A stretch of DNA of 64,000 nt, from assembly GCF_014204895.1 (NCBI RefSeq), contig NZ_JACHMF010000001.1, positions 5,084,001 to 5,148,000 of the forward strand, given 5' to 3'. Under the pieces are notes generated by a model, which searched no databases, was not told the origin of the DNA, and saw only the letters and a list, made by a program, of their open reading frames with translations. The position numbers and the translations under genes are program-made. The DNA comes from Paractinoplanes abujensis (lineage in GTDB: Bacteria > Actinomycetota > Actinomycetes > Mycobacteriales > Micromonosporaceae). Each line of letters opens with the position of its first letter. The stretch's first letter is position 1. Shown here in pieces: positions 32,151 through 41,760 of the stretch.

Positions 32151-32981
32151 ATGACCGAGATCCCCACCCTGTACGGTGGCCCGCCCACCCGCCGGGTCCG
32201 CACCCGCGATCTCGTCGCCGCCAAGAGCCGCGGCGACCGCTGGCCCATGCTGACGTCCTACGACCAGTACACGGCCTCGATCTTCGACCAGAACGGCGTA
32301 CCCGTGCTGCTGGTCGGCGACTCGGCGGCCAACAACGTGTTCGGCCACGAGACCACCCTGCCGATCACCGTCGACGAGCTGATCCCGCTGGTCCGCGCGG
32401 TCGTCCGGGCCACCAGGACCGCGCTCATCGTGGCCGACCTGCCCTTCGGCAGCTACGAGGAGGGCCCCACGCAGGCGCTGCGCACGGCCGTCCGGTTCAT
32501 GAAGGAGGGCGGCGCGCACGCCGTCAAACTCGAGGGCGGCCGCCGCGTCGCGGCCCAGATCGAGGCGCTGGTCGGGGCGGGCATCCCGGTCATGGGTCAC
32601 GTCGGCTTCACACCGCAGAGCGAGCACACCATCGGCGGTTACCGCGTGCAGGGCCGCGACAACCAGGGCGCCCAGGTGCTGGCCGACGCCCACGCGGTGG
32701 CCGAGGCGGGCGCGTTCGCCGTGGTGCTCGAAATGGTGCCGGGCGAGGTGGCCAAGACGATCACCAAGGAGCTCGAGATCCCGACCGTGGGCATCGGCGC
32801 CGGCCCCGACACCGACGCCCAGGTGCTGGTCTGGCAGGACATGGCGGGTCTGCGCACCGGTCGCACGCCGCGCTTCGTGAAGCAGTACGCCGACCTCGCG
32901 GGGGTGCTGTCGTCGGCCACGCAGCAGTTCGCAGCCGAGGTTCGCGGCGGCGAGTTCCCGGCCGCGGAGCACACCTTTTAA
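32151..32981 (+). CDS. panB: 3-Methyl-2-oxobutanoate hydroxymethyltransferase
   Basis: This 276-aa enzyme adds a hydroxymethyl group from 5,10-methylene-tetrahydrofolate to 2-oxoisovalerate, the first step of pantothenate and CoA synthesis. Family blocks are present: [79 protein letters not shown] with the catalytic Glu, and [21 protein letters not shown]. Length is typical. The ATG at 32151 has GGAAGGAG 6 nt upstream. A strong hairpin lies in the leader and copy 2 of the 133-bp element follows 7 bp after the stop. It is divergent from glnA2. Confidence 0.95.
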   Translation: MTEIPTLYGGPPTRRVRTRDLVAAKSRGDRWPMLTSYDQYTASIFDQNGVPVLLVGDSAANNVFGHETTLPITVDELIPLVRAVVRATRTALIVADLPFGSYEEGPTQALRTAVRFMKEGGAHAVKLEGGRRVAAQIEALVGAGIPVMGHVGFTPQSEHTIGGYRVQGRDNQGAQVLADAHAVAEAGAFAVVLEMVPGEVAKTITKELEIPTVGIGAGPDTDAQVLVWQDMAGLRTGRTPRFVKQYADLAGVLSSATQQFAAEVRGGEFPAAEHTF

Positions 32982-32988
32982 AGATCGA

Positions 32989-33120
32989 GATGTCCTGGCG
33001 GGGTGGTGGGTACGGACCGTCGCTCCCGCGGGGGCCCGGGCGGGTTCCGCTGGCCGCTGACGCGTCCAGAACGCGAAACCCACCCGGGCGACCTGCGTGA
33101 GTGGTTGCGCCCGAAAACCG
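32989..33120 (-). repeat. 133-bp dispersed element, copy 2 (inverted relative to copy 1)
   Basis: This is the reverse-complement partner of 29984-30116. The long hairpin is kept: left arm GCCCGGGTGGGTTTCGC and right arm GCGGAACCCGCCCGGGC on the minus strand, where the two differences from perfect pairing are both G-U type. It starts 7 bp after the panB stop and ends 3 bp before the stop of the convergent RNB gene, so it fills the whole intergenic space. Confidence 0.8.
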
Positions 33121-33123
33121 TGA

Positions 33124-34539
33124 TCAGACCTCGAACTGGACCTTGCGGGTGGCCGGGTCGGCGGTGATCAGCCGGGCCTGGACCCGGACGCCCAGCGACA
33201 ACGCGCCCCGGCAGTGGGCCCGGACGGCCGGCTCGTCGATCGCCACCGTGCCACCCGGTGGGCGGCCTTTGGACGAGTCGTCCAGGTCGACCACGCCCGC
33301 CTCGAAGAGTTCGCCCACGCGGTGTTCCAGCAGCACCGCCTCGGCCAGGTCGATCGCGCCCCGGTTGGCCGCGCCGGCCAGGCGGTCCGACTCCGACATG
33401 GCCTTGGGCAGGCGGGGCAGCGCGGCCCGGGCCCACTCCGGGATGCTCTCCCCCGTCGCGACGGCCAGGCAGACCTCGGTCGCGTAGCGGTCGGCCAGCC
33501 GGCGCAGCGGGGCCGTGACGTGCGCGTACGGGGCGCCGACACCGCCGTGCCCGGTCTGCTCGGGCAGCGCGCCGTCAAACGGCGTGTAGCCCGCGCCGCG
33601 CAGCAGGTCGGCCGCCTGGTCGAGGAAGGCCGCGCCGCGCGGGGTGCCCGGGTCGACCGCCGCGACCACCGTGCCGACCTGCGCCCCCGACGGCCACAGG
33701 ACCCCCAGCGACTTCGCGGCGGCCTGCAACTTCACGATCGCTTCGGGCTTGGGCGGCGGCATCGTGCGCAGCAGCCCGACCTTCGCGCCCAGCATCAGTT
33801 CGGCCGCGGCCATGCCGGTGAGCAGCGAGATCTGCGCGTTGTGCTCCTCGACCGCCAGCGGGGCCCGCAGCACCAGCCGCCAGCCGCCGTCGTGCGGCTC
33901 GACCTCCTGCTCGGGCAGCGGCAGGTTGACCGCGCCCCGGTCGGCGGCCCGCCCGGCCAGCAGCGTGCCCAGTTCGGTCAGCAGCGCCAGCGGCTCGGGG
34001 GCTTCACCCGCGTCGACCTGCCCCTGCACGTCGGTGTAGTTGAGCTTGGCCCGGCTGCGCACCCGGGCCCGTTCGAGCGCGATCGAGGTGGTCGCGCCGT
34101 CGGCGTCGAGGTCGATCGTCCACACCACCGCCGACCGGTCGACGTCGGGGAACAGGCTCACCGCGTCCTCGCTGAGCACCGCCGGGTGCAGCGGGATCCG
34201 GCCGTCGGGCAGGTAGATCGTCTGACCGCGCACCCAGGTCTCGGCCTCGAGCGGGCCGCCCGGCCGCACGTACGAGGCGACGTCGGCGATCGCGTAGCGC
34301 ACCCGGTAACCGCCGCCGGGCCGCCGGCTCAGGTGCATGGCCTGGTCGAGATCCTTCGACGTGGCCGGGTCGATGGTCACGAACGGCACGTCGGTACGGT
34401 CGGCGGCCGGTGGTGGGGGCGCCGCGGCGGCCTGTTCGGCCTCGGCCAGCGCATCGGCCGGGAAGTCCCCCGGCAGCCTGAGTTCCCGCCGCAGAGCGTC
34501 GAAGTCGATGCGCGGCGCCCACACCCGTCTGATCGGCAC
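33124..34539 (-). CDS. RNB-domain 3'-5' exoribonuclease (RNase II/R family)
   Basis: This 471-aa protein has the RNB catalytic domain from about residue 45 to 360, with metal ligands in the motif TIDPATSKDLDQAMHL (Asp57, Asp63, Asp65) and RVRYAIADVASYV, then RIPLHPAVLSEDAVSLFP and PYAHVTAPLRRLADRYA. The end (about 400-471) resembles a short OB/S1-like RNA-binding tail. N-terminal cold-shock domains of full RNase R are absent, as in the short actinobacterial forms. It degrades RNA in the cytoplasm. The GTG at 34539 has AGGA 7 nt upstream. It lies downstream of the H1-like gene across a strong hairpin. Confidence 0.88.
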   Translation of the reverse strand: MPIRRVWAPRIDFDALRRELRLPGDFPADALAEAEQAAAAPPPPAADRTDVPFVTIDPATSKDLDQAMHLSRRPGGGYRVRYAIADVASYVRPGGPLEAETWVRGQTIYLPDGRIPLHPAVLSEDAVSLFPDVDRSAVVWTIDLDADGATTSIALERARVRSRAKLNYTDVQGQVDAGEAPEPLALLTELGTLLAGRAADRGAVNLPLPEQEVEPHDGGWRLVLRAPLAVEEHNAQISLLTGMAAAELMLGAKVGLLRTMPPPKPEAIVKLQAAAKSLGVLWPSGAQVGTVVAAVDPGTPRGAAFLDQAADLLRGAGYTPFDGALPEQTGHGGVGAPYAHVTAPLRRLADRYATEVCLAVATGESIPEWARAALPRLPKAMSESDRLAGAANRGAIDLAEAVLLEHRVGELFEAGVVDLDDSSKGRPPGGTVAIDEPAVRAHCRGALSLGVRVQARLITADPATRKVQFEV

Positions 34540-34571
34540 GGGTCATTCCTACCAGTTCGCCGTACGCCGAA

Positions 34572-34604
34572 GGGCCGCGCCCGGCGGCGCGGCCCTCCTT
34601 TTTC
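34572..34604 (+). terminator. Intrinsic terminator-like hairpin with T-run on the plus strand
   Basis: GGGCCGCGCC (34572-34581), loop CGGC and GGCGCGGCCC (34586-34595), followed by TCCTTTTT. The stem serves either strand, but the T-run is placed for plus-strand transcription, although the flanking genes (H1-like and RNB) are both on the minus strand. Confidence 0.6.
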
Positions 34605-34613
34605 GTGCGGTTG

Positions 34614-36878
34614 TCAGCGCCGGCGCGCGGCGGCCTTGCGAGCCGTGGAGGCGGGCGCGTCCATCATGTCGGCGGCCGGGGTGTTCCCGAGCGCGGCCTG
34701 ACGGGCGGCGGCCGCGGTGGCCGCCTTGGCGACCCGGGCCCGGTTGGTCGCCGAGTTCTTGGCGGTCGCGGCCGTGCGCGGCGCGTTGGCCGAGCGGCCG
34801 GCCCGGCTCCGGTTGGCGCCGGCCTCGTTGGTGGTGCTGCGCTTGGCCACCGTGTCCGCCGCGGGCTTGTTGCCGCCGCGGGCCACGACCGGGCTCAGAC
34901 CGGCCACCTTGGCCACCGGCGAGCGGGGCGCGGCCTTGGTGGCGGTCCCTTCGGACGAGCGCGCGGCGGCCGGGGCCTTCTTGGCCGCCGTCTTCGTGGC
35001 CGGTGCCGTCTTCTTGACGGCCGTCTTCTTCGCGGCGGCGGTCTTGGCCGGCGCGGCCTTCTTCGCCGCGGTCGCCTTCGTCGCCGTGCTCTTGACCGCG
35101 GTCGCCTTGGTCGCGGTCTTCTTGGCTGCGGTCTTCTTCGCGGCAGTCTTCTTGGCCGCCGTCGCCTTGCTCGCCGTCGCCTTGGCCGCGGGGGCCTTGG
35201 ACGCAGTGGCCTTCGTGCCGGTGGCCTTGGCCGCCGTCGCCTTACGCGCGGCCGCCGTCGACTTCGCGCCCTTGGCCGCCGTCGCCGCGGCCCGGTTGGC
35301 GGTGGCCGCGGCCCGGTTCGCCGCCGCCGCGGCGCCCCGCTCGGCCCCCGTCTTGGCGCTGCCGGCCGCGGCGCGGTTGGCCGCGGCGGTTGCGCTCCGG
35401 CTGTAGCCGACCCGTGCGCTGCCTGCCGCGGCCTTGTTGGCCGACGCCGTCGCGTTGCGGGCAGCCGCGGAGCCCGTCGCCTTGGCCGCGGTCGTCGCCT
35501 TGGCCGTCTTCGCCGCCTTGGTCGCGGGCGCCTTCTTGGCCGCCGTCTTGCTCGCCGGCCGCGTCGCAGTGGCCTTGGCCGCCGTCTTCTTGGCCGTGGC
35601 GGCCTTGGCCGTGGTCTTCTTGGCCGCCGTCGTGCTCGTCGCGGCCGCGGTCTTCTTGGCCGGGGCGCTCGTCGCGGCGGCGGTCTTCTTGGCCACCGTC
35701 GCGGTCGTGGCCGCCTTCTTGCCCGTCGTGCTCGCCGCGGCCGCGGTCTTGCGGGCCGCCGCCGGGGCCGTCTTCTGGGCGACCGTCGTGGTCGTGGCCG
35801 CCTTCTTAGCCGTCGTGCTCGCCGCGGCCGCGGTCTTCTTGGCCGCCGCCGGCTTCGCGCTCGTCTTGCCGACGGTGGCGGTGGCCGCCCGCTTCGGCGT
35901 GGCCGAGGCCGCCGCCGTCGTCTTACGGGCGGTCTTCGCCGCCGCCATCGTCTTGGCGGCCTTGGCCGCGGTCGTCTTGCTTGCTGTCGTCATCGCCCCA
36001 GCCTTGGTAGCCGCCGTTTTGGTGGAACCGGTGCGGCTGGCCGGAACCCTGGCCACCCCGGTCGCCTTGCCCGCCTTGCCCGCCGTCGCCTGGCCGGCAA
36101 CGGTCGTCGTAGCCTTCTTGGCAGCCGAGGCCGCCTTCACCGCCGCCGCAGCAGTCACGGTGGTCTCCTTCGCCCGTGGGCCCATCGTGGACGAAGCGCC
36201 ACGTGTCGTGCCCGCCCGCTGCTTCGGCGCGGCCTTGCCGGCCGCAGCCTTCGCACCCGAAGTCTTCACAGTCGCAGCCTTTGCGGCCGCTGTCTTCGAT
36301 GTTGCGGTCTTCGCACCCGCACTCTTCACAGCACCAGCCCGCGCGGCCGCAGGCTTCACAGCAGTCGCACTCCGCGCACCCACAGCCCGCCCCGCGGCCG
36401 CCGCCGTCGACTTCGCACCCGCAGACTTCGTGGCCGTCGCCTTGGCAGCCGCAGTCTTCGTCGCCGTCGCCTTAGCGGCCGTCGACTTCGTCGCCGTCGC
36501 CTTCCCACCCACCGGCTTGATCGCAGACCCCTTGGCAGCAACCGTCCTGGAGGCGGTGGCCGCAGCAGCCCGCGCCCCGCCACTGCGCGAAGCCGCCCCA
36601 GTAGCTGTCCCCCGCGTAGCCGTCCCCGAAGCCGCTCCCCGCGACGCCGCCCCAGAGGCTGTCCCCCGCGTCGCTGTCCCGGACACCGCCGCGCCGCGCG
36701 GGCCGGTCTTCGCGGTCACCGTCGTGGCCGGCGTGGTGCGGGCGGCGGCGACGGAGCGTGCGGAGGCGGGCCCGGAACGCGTCGAAGCCGGCTTCGTGGG
36801 CTCACGAACCGGCGTACGCGAAATGCGGTTTTTGTCCGCTCTAGAGGCTGGACTGGGGGCCTTTTTGGCAGCGGCCAT
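34614..36878 (-). CDS. Giant histone H1-like Lys/Ala/Thr-rich repeat protein
   Basis: This 754-aa, extremely basic protein is built almost wholly of Ala, Lys, Thr, Ser and Arg. After a short unique N-terminus (AAAKKAPSPASRADKNRISR) it runs through degenerate AAKTATK-like repeats with two flavours: KATATKTTAAK blocks and a middle block with NRAAA/TANRAAAT repeats (roughly residues 480-540), ending STARKAAARRR. No HU or other folded domain is seen, unlike mycobacterial HupB. It likely binds DNA or RNA non-specifically and condenses the nucleoid. The ATG at 36878 has AGGAGG 10 nt upstream, which fixes the coding strand. It is far longer than usual H1-like proteins (about 200 aa). Confidence 0.78.
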   Translation of the reverse strand: MAAAKKAPSPASRADKNRISRTPVREPTKPASTRSGPASARSVAAARTTPATTVTAKTGPRGAAVSGTATRGTASGAASRGAASGTATRGTATGAASRSGGARAAAATASRTVAAKGSAIKPVGGKATATKSTAAKATATKTAAAKATATKSAGAKSTAAAAGRAVGARSATAVKPAAARAGAVKSAGAKTATSKTAAAKAATVKTSGAKAAAGKAAPKQRAGTTRGASSTMGPRAKETTVTAAAAVKAASAAKKATTTVAGQATAGKAGKATGVARVPASRTGSTKTAATKAGAMTTASKTTAAKAAKTMAAAKTARKTTAAASATPKRAATATVGKTSAKPAAAKKTAAAASTTAKKAATTTTVAQKTAPAAARKTAAAASTTGKKAATTATVAKKTAAATSAPAKKTAAATSTTAAKKTTAKAATAKKTAAKATATRPASKTAAKKAPATKAAKTAKATTAAKATGSAAARNATASANKAAAGSARVGYSRSATAAANRAAAGSAKTGAERGAAAAANRAAATANRAAATAAKGAKSTAAARKATAAKATGTKATASKAPAAKATASKATAAKKTAAKKTAAKKTATKATAVKSTATKATAAKKAAPAKTAAAKKTAVKKTAPATKTAAKKAPAAARSSEGTATKAAPRSPVAKVAGLSPVVARGGNKPAADTVAKRSTTNEAGANRSRAGRSANAPRTAATAKNSATNRARVAKAATAAAARQAALGNTPAADMMDAPASTARKAAARRR

Positions 36879-36988
36879 CTGGGGTGTTCCTCCTTGCGAA
36901 TGACTGCGCGAATTACTGCGGGCTCGTCTCCGCCCGGAGACTGCAACGATCGGTGATGGTGCGCGGACTCAGGGGGCCGGCGCCGGCG

Positions 36989-37195
36989 TCAGCGGGCCTC
37001 CCCGTTCCAACGAGCGTCCTCGGCATCCCACTCGGCGTTGCGCTTCTCGACGGTCTCGAGCGCGTGCGTCGCTTCGTCGGCCGTGGCGTAGGGGCCGAGC
37101 CGATACTGGGCGGGACACACGTCGTCGCCGGTCTCGACCCGATGGTGGCGGAGGCACCAGAAGTAGCCACCGTCGCCGGGCCCACTGTCGCTCAT
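36989..37195 (-). CDS. Small conserved actinobacterial protein
   Basis: This 68-aa cytoplasmic protein has the core GGYFWCLRHHRVETGDDVC, then YRLGPYATADEATHALETVE and RNAEWDAEDARWNGE. The second half resembles a SPOR-like alpha/beta repeat, and the two Cys with His-His could hold a metal. Similar short proteins are common in actinobacteria and are annotated as hypothetical or SPOR-domain proteins. The ATG at 37195 is preferred over an upstream ATG at 37243 because conservation starts there; CAGAGT ends 6 nt upstream. It precedes the H1-like gene by 110 bp on the same strand. Confidence 0.7.
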   Translation of the reverse strand: MSDSGPGDGGYFWCLRHHRVETGDDVCPAQYRLGPYATADEATHALETVEKRNAEWDAEDARWNGEAR

Positions 37196-37286
37196 GCAAT
37201 CACTCTGCACCTCAAACCGACCATCCGCCACCGATTCGGGCAAAAAGTCCTAGATTTCCACATTGGAGGATGAGGCGAGGACAACA

Positions 37287-37320
37287 AAAACCGCCCCGGC
37301 CGTGTGACCAGGGCGGTTTT
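37287..37320 (-). terminator. Rho-independent terminator of asd
   Basis: On the minus strand AAAACCGCCC, a 14-nt loop and GGGCGGTTTT form a perfect 10-bp stem followed by a T-rich tract (TTGTTGT). It lies 12 bp after the asd stop and is one of the few classical U-tailed terminators in the window. Confidence 0.88.
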
Positions 37321-37331
37321 GAGCTACGGAA

Positions 37332-39264
<1,933 letters not shown>

Positions 39265-39270
39265 GAAACG

Positions 39271-39873
39271 TCAGGCCGACGGCGGCTTGAACTCCCAGTG
39301 CCACGGTTCGCGCGGCACGTTCTCGGAGAAGCCGTACTTCTCGGCGTTGGCCCGCATCCAGGTCTGCGCCTTGCTGTTGAGGTCGAGGTCGGTGGCCATG
39401 CCCCAGCCGTGTTCGCTGGTGCCGGGCTTGGCCGCCAGCCCGCCCTGGGAGTAGAGCCCCTTGCGGCGGGCCAGGTCGACCTGTTCCTCGTACGGGCGGT
39501 AGGAGTCGGTGATGCCGATGGTGACGCCTTCCCGCTTGGCGTCGTTGATCATCCGGTTGAGCGACTCGGCGGCCGGCGCCCACAGCTTGTGCCGGGTGGT
39601 GCCGACCCGTTCGAGCGCGTTGGCCGGGATCTTGCCGTTGCCGTAGGCGGCGAGCTCGGTCGGGATGCCCTTGCTGTTGAGGGTGTAGGACTTGCCGGCG
39701 GTGGACGTCTGCGCCACGGCGCTCTCCAGGGCGCTGGCGAACGTGCCGCTCTCGGCGCCCGAGGCCGACTTGCTCTGCTGGGCCTGCACGTTCCGGCCCG
39801 CCTGTTGCGTCTGCAGCGCGATCATCCGGCTCTGGATGTCCGCGATTCGCGAGTTGATCCGCTCAATCCCCAC
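39271..39873 (-). CDS. M15-family D-Ala-D-Ala carboxypeptidase-like peptidase
   Basis: This 200-aa protein has an N-terminal coiled segment (IERINSRIADIQSRMIALQ), a flexible Ser/Ala/Gln region, then the VanY/M15 zinc peptidase domain: GITDSYRPYEEQVDLARR, the zinc site SEHGWGMATDLDL (His and Asp) and PREPWHWEF with the third His and catalytic Glu region. It cleaves D-Ala-D-Ala type peptide bonds in peptidoglycan. The N-terminal coil resembles those of cell-wall hydrolases in actinobacterial flagellar clusters, so a link to spore motility is possible. The GTG at 39873 has AGGAG only 3 nt upstream, so the start is uncertain. No signal peptide is seen. Confidence 0.82.
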   Translation of the reverse strand: MGIERINSRIADIQSRMIALQTQQAGRNVQAQQSKSASGAESGTFASALESAVAQTSTAGKSYTLNSKGIPTELAAYGNGKIPANALERVGTTRHKLWAPAAESLNRMINDAKREGVTIGITDSYRPYEEQVDLARRKGLYSQGGLAAKPGTSEHGWGMATDLDLNSKAQTWMRANAEKYGFSENVPREPWHWEFKPPSA

Positions 39874-39922
39874 GAACTCCTGTTCGGCACCCGCGCGGAA
39901 ACCTGAGCGGCCGCGCCGTGAT

Positions 39923-40525
39923 TCAGTGCACTGCCGGGAGCACGATCGTGTGGCCGGTGTGGGCGACCTTGGCCGCCAGGTAGCGCAGGTTGGCCGGGGA
40001 CGCGTGCACGGCGGTGGGCACGACCTCCCGTACGGCGATGCGGTTCTGGCGAAGCTGGGCGACCTTGTCCGGATTGTTGGTGAGCAGGTCGATCGTGGTG
40101 GCGCCGAGCGCGGTCAGCATCTGCGCGGCGGCCGAGTAGTCGCGCTGGTCGTCGCCGTGCCCGAGGGCGCGGTTGGCCTGGTAGGTGTCGAGCCCCGCGT
40201 CCTGCAGCGTGTAGGTGTCGAGCTTGTTGTAGAGCCCGATGCCGCGTCCCTCCTGCCGCAGGTAGAGCAGGTAGCCGCCGTGCGCGGCGATCCGCTCGAC
40301 GGATTCGCGCAGCTGGGGCCCGCAGTCGCAGCGCTGCGACCCGAAGACGTCACCGGTCAGGCATTCGGAGTGCATCCGTACGAGCGGGAACTGACCGGGG
40401 GTGCCGAGCGCGAGGGCCAGGTGTTCCTTGCCGTCGGACAGGCCGTCGAAGGTGACCATGCCGGCGTCGGTCTGGTAGCCGTCGGCGAAGCGCAGCGGGA
40501 CGGTGACTCGGGTGCGTACGGGCAT
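39923..40525 (-). CDS. ribA: GTP cyclohydrolase II
   Basis: This 200-aa enzyme opens GTP to 2,5-diamino-6-ribosylamino-pyrimidinone phosphate, formate and pyrophosphate, the first step of riboflavin synthesis. The zinc site is ECLTGDVFGSQRCDCG (Cys55, Cys66, Cys68); the active-site region is YLRQEGRGIGLYNKLDTYTL; TNNPDKVAQLRQNRI lies near the end. It is a stand-alone RibA without the DHBP synthase (RibB) half found in many actinobacterial RibBA fusions. The ATG is at 40525. It lies 33 bp after a membrane-protein gene in the same direction. No FMN riboswitch is seen upstream. Confidence 0.93.
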   Translation of the reverse strand: MPVRTRVTVPLRFADGYQTDAGMVTFDGLSDGKEHLALALGTPGQFPLVRMHSECLTGDVFGSQRCDCGPQLRESVERIAAHGGYLLYLRQEGRGIGLYNKLDTYTLQDAGLDTYQANRALGHGDDQRDYSAAAQMLTALGATTIDLLTNNPDKVAQLRQNRIAVREVVPTAVHASPANLRYLAAKVAHTGHTIVLPAVH

Positions 40526-40558
40526 GCCCCTCGTGATCGGCAGGACCCGGCCGCGACC

Positions 40559-41689
40559 TCAGAGTTTCACCGCCTCCCGTCGCTCCGAGCCCTCGAGCCG
40601 GTGGGTCAGGTCGAGGTCGACCTCGGAGGTCCGGTTACGCCGGTTGGGCAGCATGTTGGTGACCAGCACGACGACCGCGCCGAGACCCGCGTAGAGGACG
40701 AGCACGATCAGGTGGCCCCGGATGTCGGCGGCCGGGAAGTACAGGTTGTCGCGGACGGCCTGCACGCCGGCGCCGGTCGGCAGGTTGGCCCCGAGGTGGC
40801 GGCCGAAAACGGGCAGGAACTCGGGCAGGATGCTGGCGCCCGAGATCACCGTGCCCACGGTGAAGTACAGCGCGCCGAGCAGGGCGCCGGCCGGGCCGAA
40901 GAGGGCCACCGCCCCCGCCGTGGAGGCCGTGATGGCCAGTGAGATCAACGAGAAGATGGCCAGCATCTCGCTGCGGTCGGCGGTGACCCCCACGCCGAAC
41001 CAGCCCATCGACCACAGCACGGCGGCGGCCGACCCGGCGGCGTAGACGGCCAGGATGCTCACGTGCGCGAGACCGCGGCGCCAGGACCTGCGCGTACGGG
41101 GAATCAGCCGGCCCAGGCCCATCGAGGCGATAGTGCCGCCGAGGGCGAGCGCCTGGGTCAGGAAGCCGAGCGAGACGCCGTTGACGTCGTCGTCGGGCAG
41201 CGGCACCACGTCGGTGACCGGCGGCGGGGAGTTGAGCTGCTGAGCCTGCGAGACCGGGATGCGGTCGCCCGCGCGGGCCAGCCGGGTCAGCTCGGCGGCC
41301 GTCTGCTGCTGCACGACAGTCGTGAAGGTGGTGCGCAGCAGCGACGCCGCGGCGGGCCCCGCGGCCGAGGCGACGTACAGGTGGGGCCGGGTGCCGGTGA
41401 TGTCGACGCCGCCGTACACGTCGCGCCGCTTGATCGCGATCTCGAGGTCGTCGGCGGTGGCGTAGTCGGTGACCCGGAAATAGCCCTTCTCGGTGAGCAG
41501 GCCGGCCACCTGGGCGCGCTCCGCGGCCGGCGACACCAGGCCGACCGGCACGTGATGCGGCTGCGCCTTGTGCCCCATGCCGAGGTAGTAGGCGGTCAGC
41601 CCGAGCTGGACCAGCACGCCGATCAGGCATACGGCCAGCGCGAACCGCCGGAACTGCAGCACCGACTCGGCCGGTTGAACCTCAGCCAC
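40559..41689 (-). CDS. YhgE/ABC-2-like membrane protein
   Basis: This 376-aa protein has one N-terminal helix (about residues 18-40), an extracytoplasmic domain of about 130 residues and five to six helices at the end. The layout and segments such as VGLVSPAAERAQVAGLLTEK, GFLTQALALGGTIASMGLG and NLPTGAGVQAVRDNLYF match the YhgE/Pip/DUF3533 and ABC-2 permease group, which exports or maintains envelope components. The GTG at 41689 has GGGGGAG 5 nt upstream and is preferred over 41704. It precedes ribA by 33 bp and follows the LysR gene in the same direction. The substrate is unknown. Confidence 0.75.
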   Translation of the reverse strand: MAEVQPAESVLQFRRFALAVCLIGVLVQLGLTAYYLGMGHKAQPHHVPVGLVSPAAERAQVAGLLTEKGYFRVTDYATADDLEIAIKRRDVYGGVDITGTRPHLYVASAAGPAAASLLRTTFTTVVQQQTAAELTRLARAGDRIPVSQAQQLNSPPPVTDVVPLPDDDVNGVSLGFLTQALALGGTIASMGLGRLIPRTRRSWRRGLAHVSILAVYAAGSAAAVLWSMGWFGVGVTADRSEMLAIFSLISLAITASTAGAVALFGPAGALLGALYFTVGTVISGASILPEFLPVFGRHLGANLPTGAGVQAVRDNLYFPAADIRGHLIVLVLYAGLGAVVVLVTNMLPNRRNRTSEVDLDLTHRLEGSERREAVKL

Positions 41690-41760
41690 CGCCGCTCCCC
41701 CCACTCGGTCCGATATGTGAAAGTTTTACGGACGAATGGCAATCATGAGAGTGTTTCGGG

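Noticed and set aside
31959..33083. Long minus-strand frame antisense to panB
   Set aside because: It is a shadow of panB that runs into the dispersed element; no family features and no ribosome site.
34605..36956. Long plus-strand open frames, up to 783 codons, opposite the H1-like gene
   Set aside because: They are the complement of Lys/Ala/Thr codons, lack a ribosome site and read as implausible Arg/Gly or Ala/Val/Phe repeats; the minus strand has AGGAGG and a sensible product.
40526..40558. FMN riboswitch before ribA
   Set aside because: Only 33 bp separate ribA from the upstream gene, too short, and the conserved RFN elements are not present.
39922..40942. Plus-strand frames opposite ribA and the YhgE-like gene
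   Set aside because: They are complements of typical minus-strand codon patterns, and the minus-strand products carry clear family motifs.
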